In this document: piece after piece, positions 1 through 10,239 of the stretch
How the letters are laid out: every line of letters begins with the position of its first letter
Position numbering within the stretch: the stretch's first letter is position 1
NCBI GenBank assembly: GCA_037953745.1
Contig: JBAKBP010007938.1
Coordinates: 1 to 64,000, forward strand
Reading direction: 5' to 3'
Source: Lithodes maja
Lineage: Eukaryota; Arthropoda; Malacostraca; Decapoda; Lithodidae
Length of the DNA: 64,000 nucleotides
Notes under the pieces: generated by a model
Database searches by the model: none
The model's input: only the letters and a program-made list of their open reading frames with translations
Told to the model about the DNA's origin: nothing
Translations under genes and position numbers: made by a program

Positions 1-456
1 TATATATACCTATTTAATGTATATATAATATGTTGTATATCTTATATATACCTATTTAATGTATATATTATATGTTGTATATCTTATATATACCTATTTA
101 ATGTATATATTATATGTTGTATATCTTATATATACCTATTTAATGTATATATTATATGTTGTATATCTTATATATACCTATTTAATGTATATATTATATG
201 TTGTATATCTTATATATACCTATTTAATGTATATATTATATGTTGTATATCTTATATATACCTATTTAATGTATATATTATATGTTGTATATCTTATATA
301 TACCTATTTAATGTATATATTATATGTTGTATATCTTATATATACCTATTTAATGTATATATTATATGTTGTATATCTTATATATACCTATTTAATGTAT
401 ATATTATATGTTGTATATCTTATATATACCTATTTAATGTATATATTATATGTTGC
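1..456. repeat. 42-bp AT-rich minisatellite, about 11 copies
   Basis: A 42-bp unit containing CCTATTTAATGTATATAT is repeated head to tail from the window edge to about 456 with almost no divergence. Because 42 is divisible by 3 and the unit has no stop in one frame, it makes a repetitive open frame (59-463) that is not a gene. The array probably continues to the left of the window. Confidence 0.95.
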
Positions 457-724
457 GTGTTGACAGTTTATTCTGGCTATTAGTAGACTATTATATTAAG
501 TTTAGGAAGGGAATATGGATGTCAGAGTGTTAATTGAGAGTCTTTGTATGTATATAGCCTACTGAGGCACATAACCCATTGCTGGGGATATAAACAGTAA
601 CGAGAAAGTATAAGAGAGAGATATGATGTAATAAATAAAGATATTAAATAATAATAAAGATAAAACTAAACAGAGTAAGGAGAAAGTATGATAACAATGT
701 TGTAATAGAGATAGTACCAAATAA

Positions 725-969
725 TTAAGGAAGGTAGAGTGGATGCTCGTTTTATTGGTCCCCCTTCTTCCTCATGTTTAGCCCCATTAGTTTTCAGATG
801 TTATGACGTTCGGCTCATTAATTTGGAAATGTTTAAACATTTCGCACTCTTTCTTTGTCAATCTTAAGACTGTTCGTGTCATTCAGGTGTCGATTTATTC
901 CTGGCGAGCGATAGCGAGCCTGTAATTACATACATAAACTAGTAAATATATACGCACATCCCCCCTTAA
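725..969 (+). mobile_element. MITE-A copy, internally deleted
   Basis: A TTAA-flanked piece carrying the hallmark of the MITE-A family, GGCGAGCGATAGCGAGCC (904-921), preceded by the family 5' half (GGTCCCCCTTC, ACGTTCGGCTCATTA). It lacks the palindromic CGGCCTTCGGCCG block and the conserved 3' part seen at 8099 and 9033. Boundaries are inferred from TTAA at 725-728 and 966-969. Confidence 0.5.
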
Positions 970-1156
970 AAATAGTGACGCATTTCGAAAATTTATTCTG
1001 GCTTTCTACGCCGCAAACAGGAACGAGATAGTATAATATAAGAGAGATGTTGTAATAGATGAAGATAGTAAGAAATAATACAGGGAGTAATAAACAGAGT
1101 AACGATACAGTATGAGATAAATGATATAATTGGTCAAGATAGTGAGACATAAAAAC

Positions 1157-1525
1157 GGATAAAAGCCATTGTTCTAAGAGAGACATGTTGTAGTAAGACA
1201 TAATAAAGGGCGGTAGAGTGGATGGAAGGTAGAGAAAGACATGGGATAAAAGCCATTGTTCTAAGAGATACATGTTGTAGTAAGACATAATAAAGGGAGG
1301 TAGAGTGGATGGAAGGTAGAGAAAGACATGGGATAAAAGCCATTGTTCTAAGAGAGACATGTTGTAGTAAGACATAATAAAGGGAGGTAGAGTGGATGGG
1401 AGGTAGAGAAAGACATGGGATAAAAGCCATTGTTCTAAGAGAGACATGTTGTAGTAAGACATAATAAAGGGAGGTAGAGTGGATGGAAGGTAGAGAAAGA
1501 CATAGGATAAAAGCCATTGTTCTCA
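1157..1525. repeat. 87-bp tandem repeat, about 4.2 copies
   Basis: Unit starts at 1157, 1244, 1331, 1418 and 1505 with the phrase GGATAAAAGCCATTG. The unit is purine-rich on the plus strand. 87 is a multiple of 3, so the minus strand shows long but repetitive open frames that are not credible genes. Confidence 0.93.
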
Positions 1526-1690
1526 GTGGTAGGCTCACTCATCTGTTCTTTCTCTCTTCTATACTTGTCAGGTGAGCTAACACTATTATATACAACCCAG
1601 TTCCTATCATACCTACACAATATGGATACGTTAAATTAAAAAGAAATACATTGGTAATATCATTACTCAACATAATTAAAACAGTCTATG

Positions 1691-3610
1691 CAAAACTATA
1701 GTACATTCATTATAAGTAGGACAAAACTATAGTACATTCATTATAAGTAGGACAAAACTATAGTACATTCATTATAAGTAGGACAAAACTATAGTACATT
1801 CATTATAAGTAGGACAAAACTATAGTACATTCATTATAAGTAGGACAAAACTATAGTACATTCATTATAAGTAGGACAAAACTATAGTACATTCATTATA
1901 AGTAGGACAAAACTATAGTACATTCATTATAAGTAGGACAAAACTATAGTACATTCATTATAAGTAGGACAAAACTATAGTACATTCATTATAAGTAGGA
2001 CAAAACTATAGTACATTCATTATAAGTAGGACAAAACTATAGTACATTCATTATAAGTAGGACAAAACTATAGTACATTCATTATAAGTAGGACAAAACT
2101 ATAGTACATTCATTATAAGTAGGACAAAACTATAGTACATTCATTATAAATAGGACAAAACTATAATACATTCATTATAAGTAGGACAAAACTATAGTAC
2201 ATTCATTATAAGTAGGACAACACTATAGTACATTAATTATAAGTAGGACAAAACTATAGTACATTCATTATAAGTAGGACAAAACTATAGTACATTCATT
2301 ATAAGTAGGACAAAACTATAGTACATTCATTATAAGTAGGACAAAACTATAGTACATTCATTATAAGTAGGACAAAACTATAGTACATTCATTATAAGTA
2401 GGACAAAACTATAGTACATTCATTATAAGTAGGACAAAACTATAGTACATTCATTATAAGTAGGACAAAACTATAGTACATTCATTATAAGTAGGACAAA
2501 ACTATAGTACATTCATTATAAATAGGACAAAACTATAATACATTCATTATAAGTAGGACAAAACTATAGTACATTCATTATAAGTAGGACAACACTATAG
2601 TACATTAATTATAAGTAGGACAAAACTATAGTACATTCATTATAAGTAGGACAAAACTATAGTACATTCATTATAAGTAGGACAAAACTATAGTGCATTC
2701 ATTATAAGTAGGACAAAACTATAGTACATTCATTATAAGTAGGACAAAACTATAGTATATTCATTATAAGTAGGACAAAACTATAATACATTCACTATAA
2801 GTAGGACAAAACTATAGTACATTCATTATAAGTAGGACAAAACTATAGTACATTCATTATAAGTAGGACAAAACTATAGTACATTCATTATAAGTAGGAC
2901 AAAACTATAGTACATTCATTATAAGTAGGACAAAACTATTGTACATTCATTATAAGTAGGACAAAACTATAGTACATTCATTATAAGTAGGACAAAACTA
3001 TAGTACATTCATTATAAGTAGGACAAACCTGTAGTACATTCATTATAAGTAGGACAAACCTATAGTACATTCATTATAAGTAGGACAAAACTATAGTACA
3101 TTCATTATAAGTAGGACAAAACTATAGTACATTCATTATAAGTAGGACAAAACTATAGTATTCATTATAAGTAGGACAAAACTATAGTACATTATAAGTA
3201 GGACAACACTATAGTACATTCATTATAAGTAGGACAAAACTATAGTACATTCATTATAAGTAGGACAAAACTATAGTACATTCATTATAAGTAGGACAAA
3301 ACTATAGTACATTCATTATAAGTAGGACAAAACTATAGTACATTCATTATAAGTAGGACAAAACTATAGTACATTCATTATAAGTAGGACAAAACTATAG
3401 TACATTAATTATAAGTAGGACAAAACTATAGTACATTAATTATAAGTAGGACAAAACTATAGTACATTCATTAGAAGTAGGACAAAACTATAGTACATTC
3501 ATTATAAGTAGGACAAAACTATAGTACATTCATTATAAGTAGGACAAAACTATAGTACATTCATTATAAGTAGGACAAAACTATAGTACATTCATTATAA
3601 GTAGGACAAA
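1691..3610. repeat. 31-bp satellite array, about 62 copies, with a 372-bp duplicated block
   Basis: The 31-bp unit (core ACTATAGTACATTCATTA) runs uninterrupted for about 1.9 kb. Most units are identical; a minority carry single substitutions such as AAATAGG for AAGTAGG, ACACT for AAACT, or TTAATT for TTCATT. The same ordered set of variants recurs 372 bp (12 units) later, showing a block duplication inside the array. Two units near 3160-3200 carry deletions. Confidence 0.97.
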
Positions 3611-4041
3611 ATCGTGACTCCTACCCTCTGTAACTAAAAAAGGGCTAGAGCAAATGAACTGTAAATCTCCACACCTAGGCCCTAATCCCTGGCTGACTCT
3701 TCCCAAATGATAGACATAGTAGCTGGATTACCCTAGTCGATTATAAAGTACAGAGGTTTGTGGTGAAGATGTTTGACCTAACCATAAAGAATAGACTATA
3801 TAGTAGCTATAGTCCATTTTTTGTCCTGGCAAATTTAGTCAAACTTTGGCAAATAACTCTGCTTTCAACTGATTTGCTAGTGGTACTGTGTTTGAGTAAC
3901 ATAATTCAGTTACCAAGTGCAAATACGCCAGGTTAACGAATATAGCGTATACGTAACAGTGGGAGTAGGAATGGTGAGAAGTAGAATACATAAAATGGTG
4001 AGAAGTGGGCTACATAATATGAACTCCTTGACGGGCTACAT
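3611..4041. repeat. Dispersed unclassified repeat and plain flank
   Basis: No gene. 3617-3720 (CTCTGTAACT, GGGCTAGAGCAAATG, CTTCCCAAATG, AGCTGGATTAC) matches 8887-9030 in the same orientation and 25150-25235 inverted, so it is a low-copy dispersed repeat. Nothing recognisable between about 3750 and the LINE-A insertion site. Confidence 0.7.
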
Positions 4042-4051
4042 AACCTCCACC

Positions 4052-7000
4052 TGGTCCTGATGTGGCGGCGTCTACGCCGTGGGGCCACCTCCCGAGGCTG
4101 CCAACCGCGGATGGTTGCCGACCCTCCACGGCCGAAGACAAAATCAACGACCAGTGGAGGAAAACCGGATGCCGGCCGCGGGGAGCAGTTTCAGGAGCCA
4201 AACCGTCACAACCATCCCCTGCCCCCTCCCTGGGGGCACGGGTCCTTGGAGCAGCTTCGGTCGCGCCGGGAATTTCCACACCTCTCACACCACACACACA
4301 CATCACACAGTTTTTCTTACACCGAGAAATTACTCTCCGGCTGTCATTTCTCGAAGACTTCTTCTAGCCGGAGACATTGAGAGCAACTCAGGACCCACGT
4401 ACACATACATAATATGTCCAACTTGCTCAAAACCCATCACTTCGAGTCGCCATACTAAGGGTTCAGTTCTCTGCAATTCATGCGGGAACTGGACCCACTT
4501 CACCTGCACAACACTTGCCTCCAAGAAACACTACACAAACACCTGGACCTGTTCCTCATGCCCCTCCCTCTCCCAGTCAAATCCCTCACCTAAAACCCGT
4601 CCACCTCTCCTCCCCAACCCACCTAACCTTCCCATATCATCCACTCCCCCCCCTAAAACCCATCCACCTCTCCTCCCTAACCCACCTAACCTTCCCATAC
4701 CATCCACATCCTCAACTCAACACACCACACCCCATCCTAATCCATTCCAACCCCCATCTCCTGCTCCCCAATCCCCACCCCCACCTCACCCATCCCAACC
4801 CCCAGCCCCTCCCTCACCCCCACCCCATCCTCGTGCAGCAGCACCCAACATACATCGTGTACATAACATTAACATTCTTCAACTGAACATAGATGGCATC
4901 AACACAAAGAAACACGAACTCTCTCACTTCATCAAACAACACAACATACACATTGCCATCTTACAAGAAACAAAACTCCGCACAACACAAAAAACACCCA
5001 CATTTCATAATTTCACCACCATCAGACAAGACCGGGCTGTCGGCGGGGGCGGTGGACTCATCACCCTGGTACACAGAGAAATATCATACATAGTAACCAG
5101 TGTACAAACCAAATCCCTCTTCCCCCCAAATAATAACACAACAGAAATACAGTCAATTAAAATACGCACTGACAACAACTACAACATAACCATCATAAAC
5201 ACATACATCCCTCCCCAAACATCCCCTACAATACCAAATGAATACAGACCACACTTACAACACATCACAAACACCCCACACATCATCCTGGGTGGTGACT
5301 TCAACGCCAAGACGTCGGCCTGGTTTGTCGACAACCCCGACACAGACAAAGGGCTGGTACTACAAAACCAAACCGATAACCTCATCATCCTTAACGACAT
5401 CCATCAACATACCCATATTCCTCACCAAGCCCTCTATAACCCATCATCTCCAGACATCACCTTTTGCTCCCCAGAACTCGCCCCGACAACATCCTGGAGG
5501 GTGGTCAGAACCTTAGGCTCTGACCACCTCCCGATCATTATCACCACCAAAACCAGACTCACCCCAGCTAGCCACAAACACACATACACCAATTATAAAA
5601 GAGCTAACTGGAAAGCATTCACAAATGAGACAGAACAACACTTCACAACTCTAAACAGTACACCCATCACTAACATCAACAATGCTGTACACATACTCAA
5701 TAAAACTATCCAAAACGCTGACAAGAAACACATTCCAAGAGGTAACAGAAAAAGACACAACCCCAACTTCACACCAGAAATTCAAAACCTCATCAGACAA
5801 CGCGACATACTGAAACACTCCCCAGCACCCCACACACAAGACATCACACAACAAATTCAAGCACTCAACACCCAAACTAACAACAAAATACAAGAACAAA
5901 AACTAAATTGGAATAACTTCCTACAAACACTTGATCACAAAACAAACCCCAAAAAACTCTACAAAACACTAAACAGCATCACACTTTCCAACAGCAACAC
6001 AACACAATCACATGCTGCAATCACAACAACAGACTCTACTCCTTCATGTAAACAACAAGCAAACACTCTCATCAATCACTTCTCACATGTCAGCCACCTA
6101 AAACCTCACAAAGACGACCGACGTGTTATCCGACGTAAGAGACAATTCCCCACAGACCCTGACTATACACCCTTCACCAATCACCAGACAAAGCATATCA
6201 TCAACAATCTCAAGCACTCACCCGCCTGTGGCCTAGACAACATAAGCAACATACACCTCAGACACCTGGGACCACAAGGCATACAAGCACTCACTAACAT
6301 ATCAAACTACAGCTATTCACACAACACAATACCAGACATTTGGAACCATGGTATCATCATCACATTCCCCAAACCCAACAAAGACCCCACGCTACCCTCC
6401 TCGCACCGCCCCATCACACTCCTTTGCTCCCCCTCCAAAGTCATGGAATGCCTAGTATTACAACTAATTACACCTGACCTACCCCTAGCTCCAACACAAC
6501 ATGGCTTTAGGCCACTGCACTCCACAAGCACTCTTCTCACAGACCTTACACAAAGAGCTTTCGAGGGCATCAACTCAGCTAGACCACCACACAGATCACT
6601 ATTAGCCACACTCGACATTAGTAAAGCCTTCGATGCCTTCCCCCGCCACAACCTAACAAACAAAATCTACAACACAAACATGCACAACAACACAAAAAGG
6701 TGGCTGGCCAACTTCCTAGCAGGCAGATGTGCACACGTATCTTTTGCCGGTCAGTCATCTAAAATCAGAAACTTTCCAAACTGAGTCCCACAAGGATCCG
6801 TCCTATCGCCCGCACTCTTCAATCTGTACATGCACGACGTAACTACACCCAATACGCCCCAAATAAACTTAGCCTCCTATGCAGATGACATAACACTCAC
6901 ATGCACACACCATGACCCAAAAAGAGCAACAGATCTCCTTCAACCCTATCTCAACACACTACATGGCTGGTGCACTACAAACAGACTTAATCTAGCCCCA

Positions 7001-8006
7001 GCCAAATCCACCGCAACCCTGCTCACAAGTTGGACAGGAGAACACAAATACATCCCTCAACTCACCATAAACAACACACCCCTAACACATACACACACAC
7101 CCAAAATCCTAGGAGTAACATATGATACTCATATGACATTCAAACAGCACACCACAAACATTAAAAAGAAACTGACACCCAGACTTAACGCCCTCAGGTC
7201 ACTTGCTCACACAAAATTTGGACACAACGGAGAAACTACCACCACAGTATATAAACAATACATAAGATCAGTGATGGAATACGCAAGCCCAGCCTGGGCT
7301 TCTAACCTAGCTGAAACACATCATAAGACCTGCAGACTATTCAAAACAAAGCCCTGAAGATCATTACAGGCTGCACAGCTACTGCACCCACAGATCACCT
7401 ACATCAAGAAACCAAAATCCTCAAAGTCAAAGACCATCTGGACATGAGAGGCACTCAATTCCTGGCAGCAGCCCCCACGAACCAAGACCACCCACTAAAC
7501 TACATGGCAACACACCCACAGACACCAAGAAATATCAAAACAACACCCAGCACACGGTATCACACACAATTATTGTCCTCTCTCCCTCCCTGTCCACCCC
7601 GAACCAACTTCCAGAAGCACATCCATACTCGTATCTCTCACCGATCCATCCACTCACTTACAGACAACACGCAGCTGCATGCACGACCTCCCGAAATCCA
7701 TCCTTCCGAATCCTCCCTTCCTCGCGAGGACAGAGTCCACCTGGCCAGGCTGAGATGCGGACACCATCCAGCTCTCCTGAGCTATCAGAAGAGACTGGAT
7801 GACTCCGTTGTCGATGCCTGCCCGGGATGTAACACAGCACCCCATACCATTAAACACATCATAGAAGACTACATTTCACACAACCACTTACGCCAACAAC
7901 ACAATCTACACTCAATGAGAGCTCTGTGGGAAAGCCCAATCGTGGCCATGGCCTTCCTCAGGGACTCTGTGCTGTTCGGCCAGGCAGCTTAGGGAACAAC
8001 AACAAC
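4052..8006 (+). mobile_element. LINE-A, full-length non-LTR retrotransposon
   Basis: A non-LTR element flanked by the 10-bp target duplication AACCTCCACC at 4042-4051 and 8007-8016. It ends in an (AAC)n tail rather than poly(A). It has a short GC-rich 5' leader, then one long reading frame encoding a PHD-like finger, a proline-rich linker, an apurinic-type endonuclease and a reverse transcriptase, and a C-terminal Cys/His segment. Because the 5' end is intact and the two duplications still match, the insertion looks recent. The same 3' end is shared by the SINE copies at 30278, 34592 and 57350. The clade is not assigned; the single ORF with an N-terminal Zn finger fits the Jockey/I group broadly. 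Confidence 0.93.
4079..7992 (+). pseudogene. LINE-A polyprotein (PHD finger, endonuclease, reverse transcriptase), one nonsense and one frameshift lesion
   Basis: The frame opens at ATG 4079, 27 bp inside the element, and runs 901 codons to a TGA at 6782. Order: a 2A-like GDIESNSGP at residues 98-106; a Cys4-His-Cys3 PHD-like finger (C113, C116, C132, C135, H140, C143, C158, C161); a proline-rich linker to about 270; an endonuclease/exonuclease/phosphatase domain with GGDFNAK near residue 405 and SDHLP near 481; then the RT with LDISKAF (6611) and SYADD (about 6875). The TGA falls exactly where the conserved glycine of the RT motif GVPQGSVLSP is expected. The same frame then continues to 7357, where a one-base deletion near 7330 shifts it; the last 182 codons (7444-7992) carry a CPGC...H zinc motif. 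It would nick target DNA and copy its own RNA in the nucleus if intact. As read, it is defective but barely decayed. Confidence 0.92.
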
Positions 8007-8098
8007 AACCTCCACCATTATGTAACCTATCATAATATATCGCTATATCAACATTTTACAATAACTATAACACATGAAGTACAACAAACACCATTTCA

Positions 8099-8469
8099 TT
8101 AAGGAGAGGTGGGTCGTTTTTCTGATCCCCTTGCTCTCCCATTTGTTTTGAGATTATAGGACGTTCGGTCCATTAGTTTGGCGATTTTAACACATTTCAC
8201 CCCATTTCGTTGTCAATTTTAAGACCTCTCGTGCCACTTGGGTGTTGATTTTTTCCTGGCGAGCGATAGCGAGCCTGAAATTTTGTACAGGAAGCGGCCT
8301 TCGGCCGGGAATTGTTTCTACCAAAAATTTACAAATTTAACTTGAATGGAGGTTTAGGGGGGTGTTTTTATTTAAGCTTGATCGAGGTCTAGCGACGAAA
8401 CTAAGACATCAAGGAATAAATGAGTTGGTAGACCAAAAAACAAAACAAAAACGGAACATCTACCCTTAA
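8099..8469 (+). mobile_element. MITE-A copy flanked by TTAA
   Basis: TTAA at 8099-8102 and 8466-8469 border a 371-bp non-coding element. It contains the family landmarks in order: GTTTTTCTGATCCCC, ACGTTCGGTCCATTAG, GGCGAGCGATAGCGAGCC (8258-8275) and the near-palindrome CGGCCTTCGGCCG. The ends are short imperfect inverted repeats (AAGGAGAGGTGGGTC / ATCTACCCTT). Confidence 0.75.
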
Positions 8470-8740
8470 GGAGAACAGACCTTTAGTCGGAATATTTTCC
8501 ACGGAAAAATGATTGAATCTAGCCTTTTTTTTTGGAGAGCGATAGCGAGCCTGTAATTAAGGAGGAATCAGACCTCGGCCGAAAAAAATATTCTAAGAAA
8601 TATTTTACAAATGTATCTAGAAGGGGGATCTTGGGGATGTTTATTTAAGTTTGATGGAGGTCTTGGTAGGAAACTAAAAAAATAATATATAAATAAATAA
8701 ATCGACCAATAAATAAACCCTCCCCCCTTAATAGCCGTTT
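8470..8740 (+). mobile_element. Second, 5'-incomplete MITE-A copy abutting the first
   Basis: GGAGAGCGATAGCGAGCCTG (8535-8554), a decayed CGGCC palindrome and the 3' half (TTTAAGTTTGATGGAGGTC) repeat the MITE-A order. The 5' part is shortened or rearranged, and the segment starts directly at the TTAA that ends the previous copy. Confidence 0.6.
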
Positions 8741-8744
8741 ATTG

Positions 8745-9030
8745 GATATTATGTGAACTCGTCACAGGCAGTTCTGCTTTTTGTCTCCCTCATTCACATA
8801 AAAAAAACAAATATAAAAAAAGACGATACCAATTCCTGTCATGTGGGGATCTGGTACATCGTCTATACCCTAGTCCAAATAGGTAGGCCAGAAATCCTGA
8901 ACCCCAACCTCTGTAACTCAAAAAGGGCTAGAGCAAATGGACTGTTCATTTCCACACCTGTTCTCTGGATGGCCCTTCCCAAATGGAATAAATATTAGCT
9001 GGATTACTCTAGTTGTTTGCGAGTTATAGA
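8745..9030 (+). repeat. LINE tail scrap and dispersed repeat
   Basis: 8750-8815 matches the end of the LINE tail family also seen at 13680-13760, 27340-27400 and 28590-28640 (GTCACAGGCAGTTCTGC...TTTGTCTCC). 8887-9030 is a copy of the dispersed repeat at 3617-3720. No coding potential. Confidence 0.65.
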
Positions 9031-9032
9031 AG

Positions 9033-9409
9033 TTAAGTTGAGGCGGCCCGTTTTTCTGGTCCCCCTTCTCCCTCATGTTTAGCCCCATTGGTTTTCAGAT
9101 CATAAGACGTTCGTCCCATTAGTTTGGCGATTTTTAGACCTTTCGCCCCATTTCTTTGTCAATATTTAGATTTTTCGTGTCATTTTGGTGTCGATCTTTT
9201 AACAGGCGAGCGATAGCGAGCCTGTAATTTAAGAGAAATCGGCCTTCGGCCGGGAAATTTTTCCATCGAAAAATATACAAATTTATCTTGTTGGAGGGTC
9301 TTGGGGGATGGTTGTTAAGCTTGATGGAGGTCTAGGGAGGAAACTAATATAAACAAATAAAAAGATACATACTGTAAATGAGCAAATAAATACTGTCATC
9401 CCTCCTTAA
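9033..9409 (+). mobile_element. MITE-A copy flanked by TTAA
   Basis: TTAA at 9033-9036 and 9406-9409 border 377 bp with the full MITE-A layout: CCCGTTTTTCTGGTCCCC, GGCGAGCGATAGCGAGCC (9205-9222), CGGCCTTCGGCCG, then ATTTATCTTG...GGGTCTTGGGGG. The 74-bp tandem repeat starts at its right TTAA. Confidence 0.75.
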
Positions 9410-9695
9410 TGTACCAGAGTGTTGGCCTACTGCCTTGGAATAGGGTATAAGAGGAACACTGTAATACTGTCATCCACCCTTAATGTACCAGAGTGTTGTC
9501 CTATTGCCTTGGAATAGGGTATAAGAGGAACACTGTAATACTGTCATCCACCCTTAATGTACCAGAGTGTTGTCCTATTGCCTTGGAATAGGGTATAGGA
9601 GGAACACTGTAATACTGTCATCCACCCTTAATGTACCAGAGTGTTGTCCTATTGCCTTGGAATAGGGTATAGGAGGAACACTGTAATACTGTCTG
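9406..9695. repeat. 74-bp tandem repeat, 4 copies
   Basis: The phrase ACCAGAGTGTTG begins at 9413, 9487, 9561 and 9635, exactly 74 bp apart. Units differ at only a few positions (GGCCTACTG in the first, GTCCTATTG in the others). Confidence 0.95.
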
Positions 9696-9857
9696 GTCGC
9701 GGGAGGCAGGCTGTTGAACCAGAGCTATTTGGTTTGAACACTTGAATGAATATGACGAACACAAGAAAATTAACATGAAATACCGTTGTTTTTATAATTG
9801 TATCATTTCTAAGGACATAATTTAAACAATAAACCATAATTTTAAGTATATACAGGG

Positions 9858-9976
<119 letters not shown>

Positions 9977-10239
9977 ACAATAAAGACTAAACAGAAATGA
10001 CTTGGCTTTGGTTTGACCCCCTGTCGGTAGGTGCTGTATGATGCCGAGTGGCTCATGTGCGGGGTTGGGTTATGCTCTGTTTACGATATTTTTATGGAGG
10101 AAAACTTTTGCTAGACAGCCAACCAGGTAAATTACAGTGTGAACAAAGGTAAAGTAACGCACACAAATACGCACAGAGTAACACACATACACACACACAT
10201 AGTATCATCCCTCACCCACCAACATTCATACACTTACAT

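Noticed and set aside
59..463. 134-codon open frame in the first kilobase
   Set aside because: It is a translation of the 42-bp minisatellite; the 14-residue period equals the DNA unit.
926..1538. Two long minus-strand open frames
   Set aside because: They translate the 87-bp tandem repeat in two frames; no protein-like composition beyond the repeat.
1691..3610. Possible CRISPR array because of a 31-bp unit
   Set aside because: Units are directly adjacent with no spacers, and the context is eukaryotic repeat DNA.
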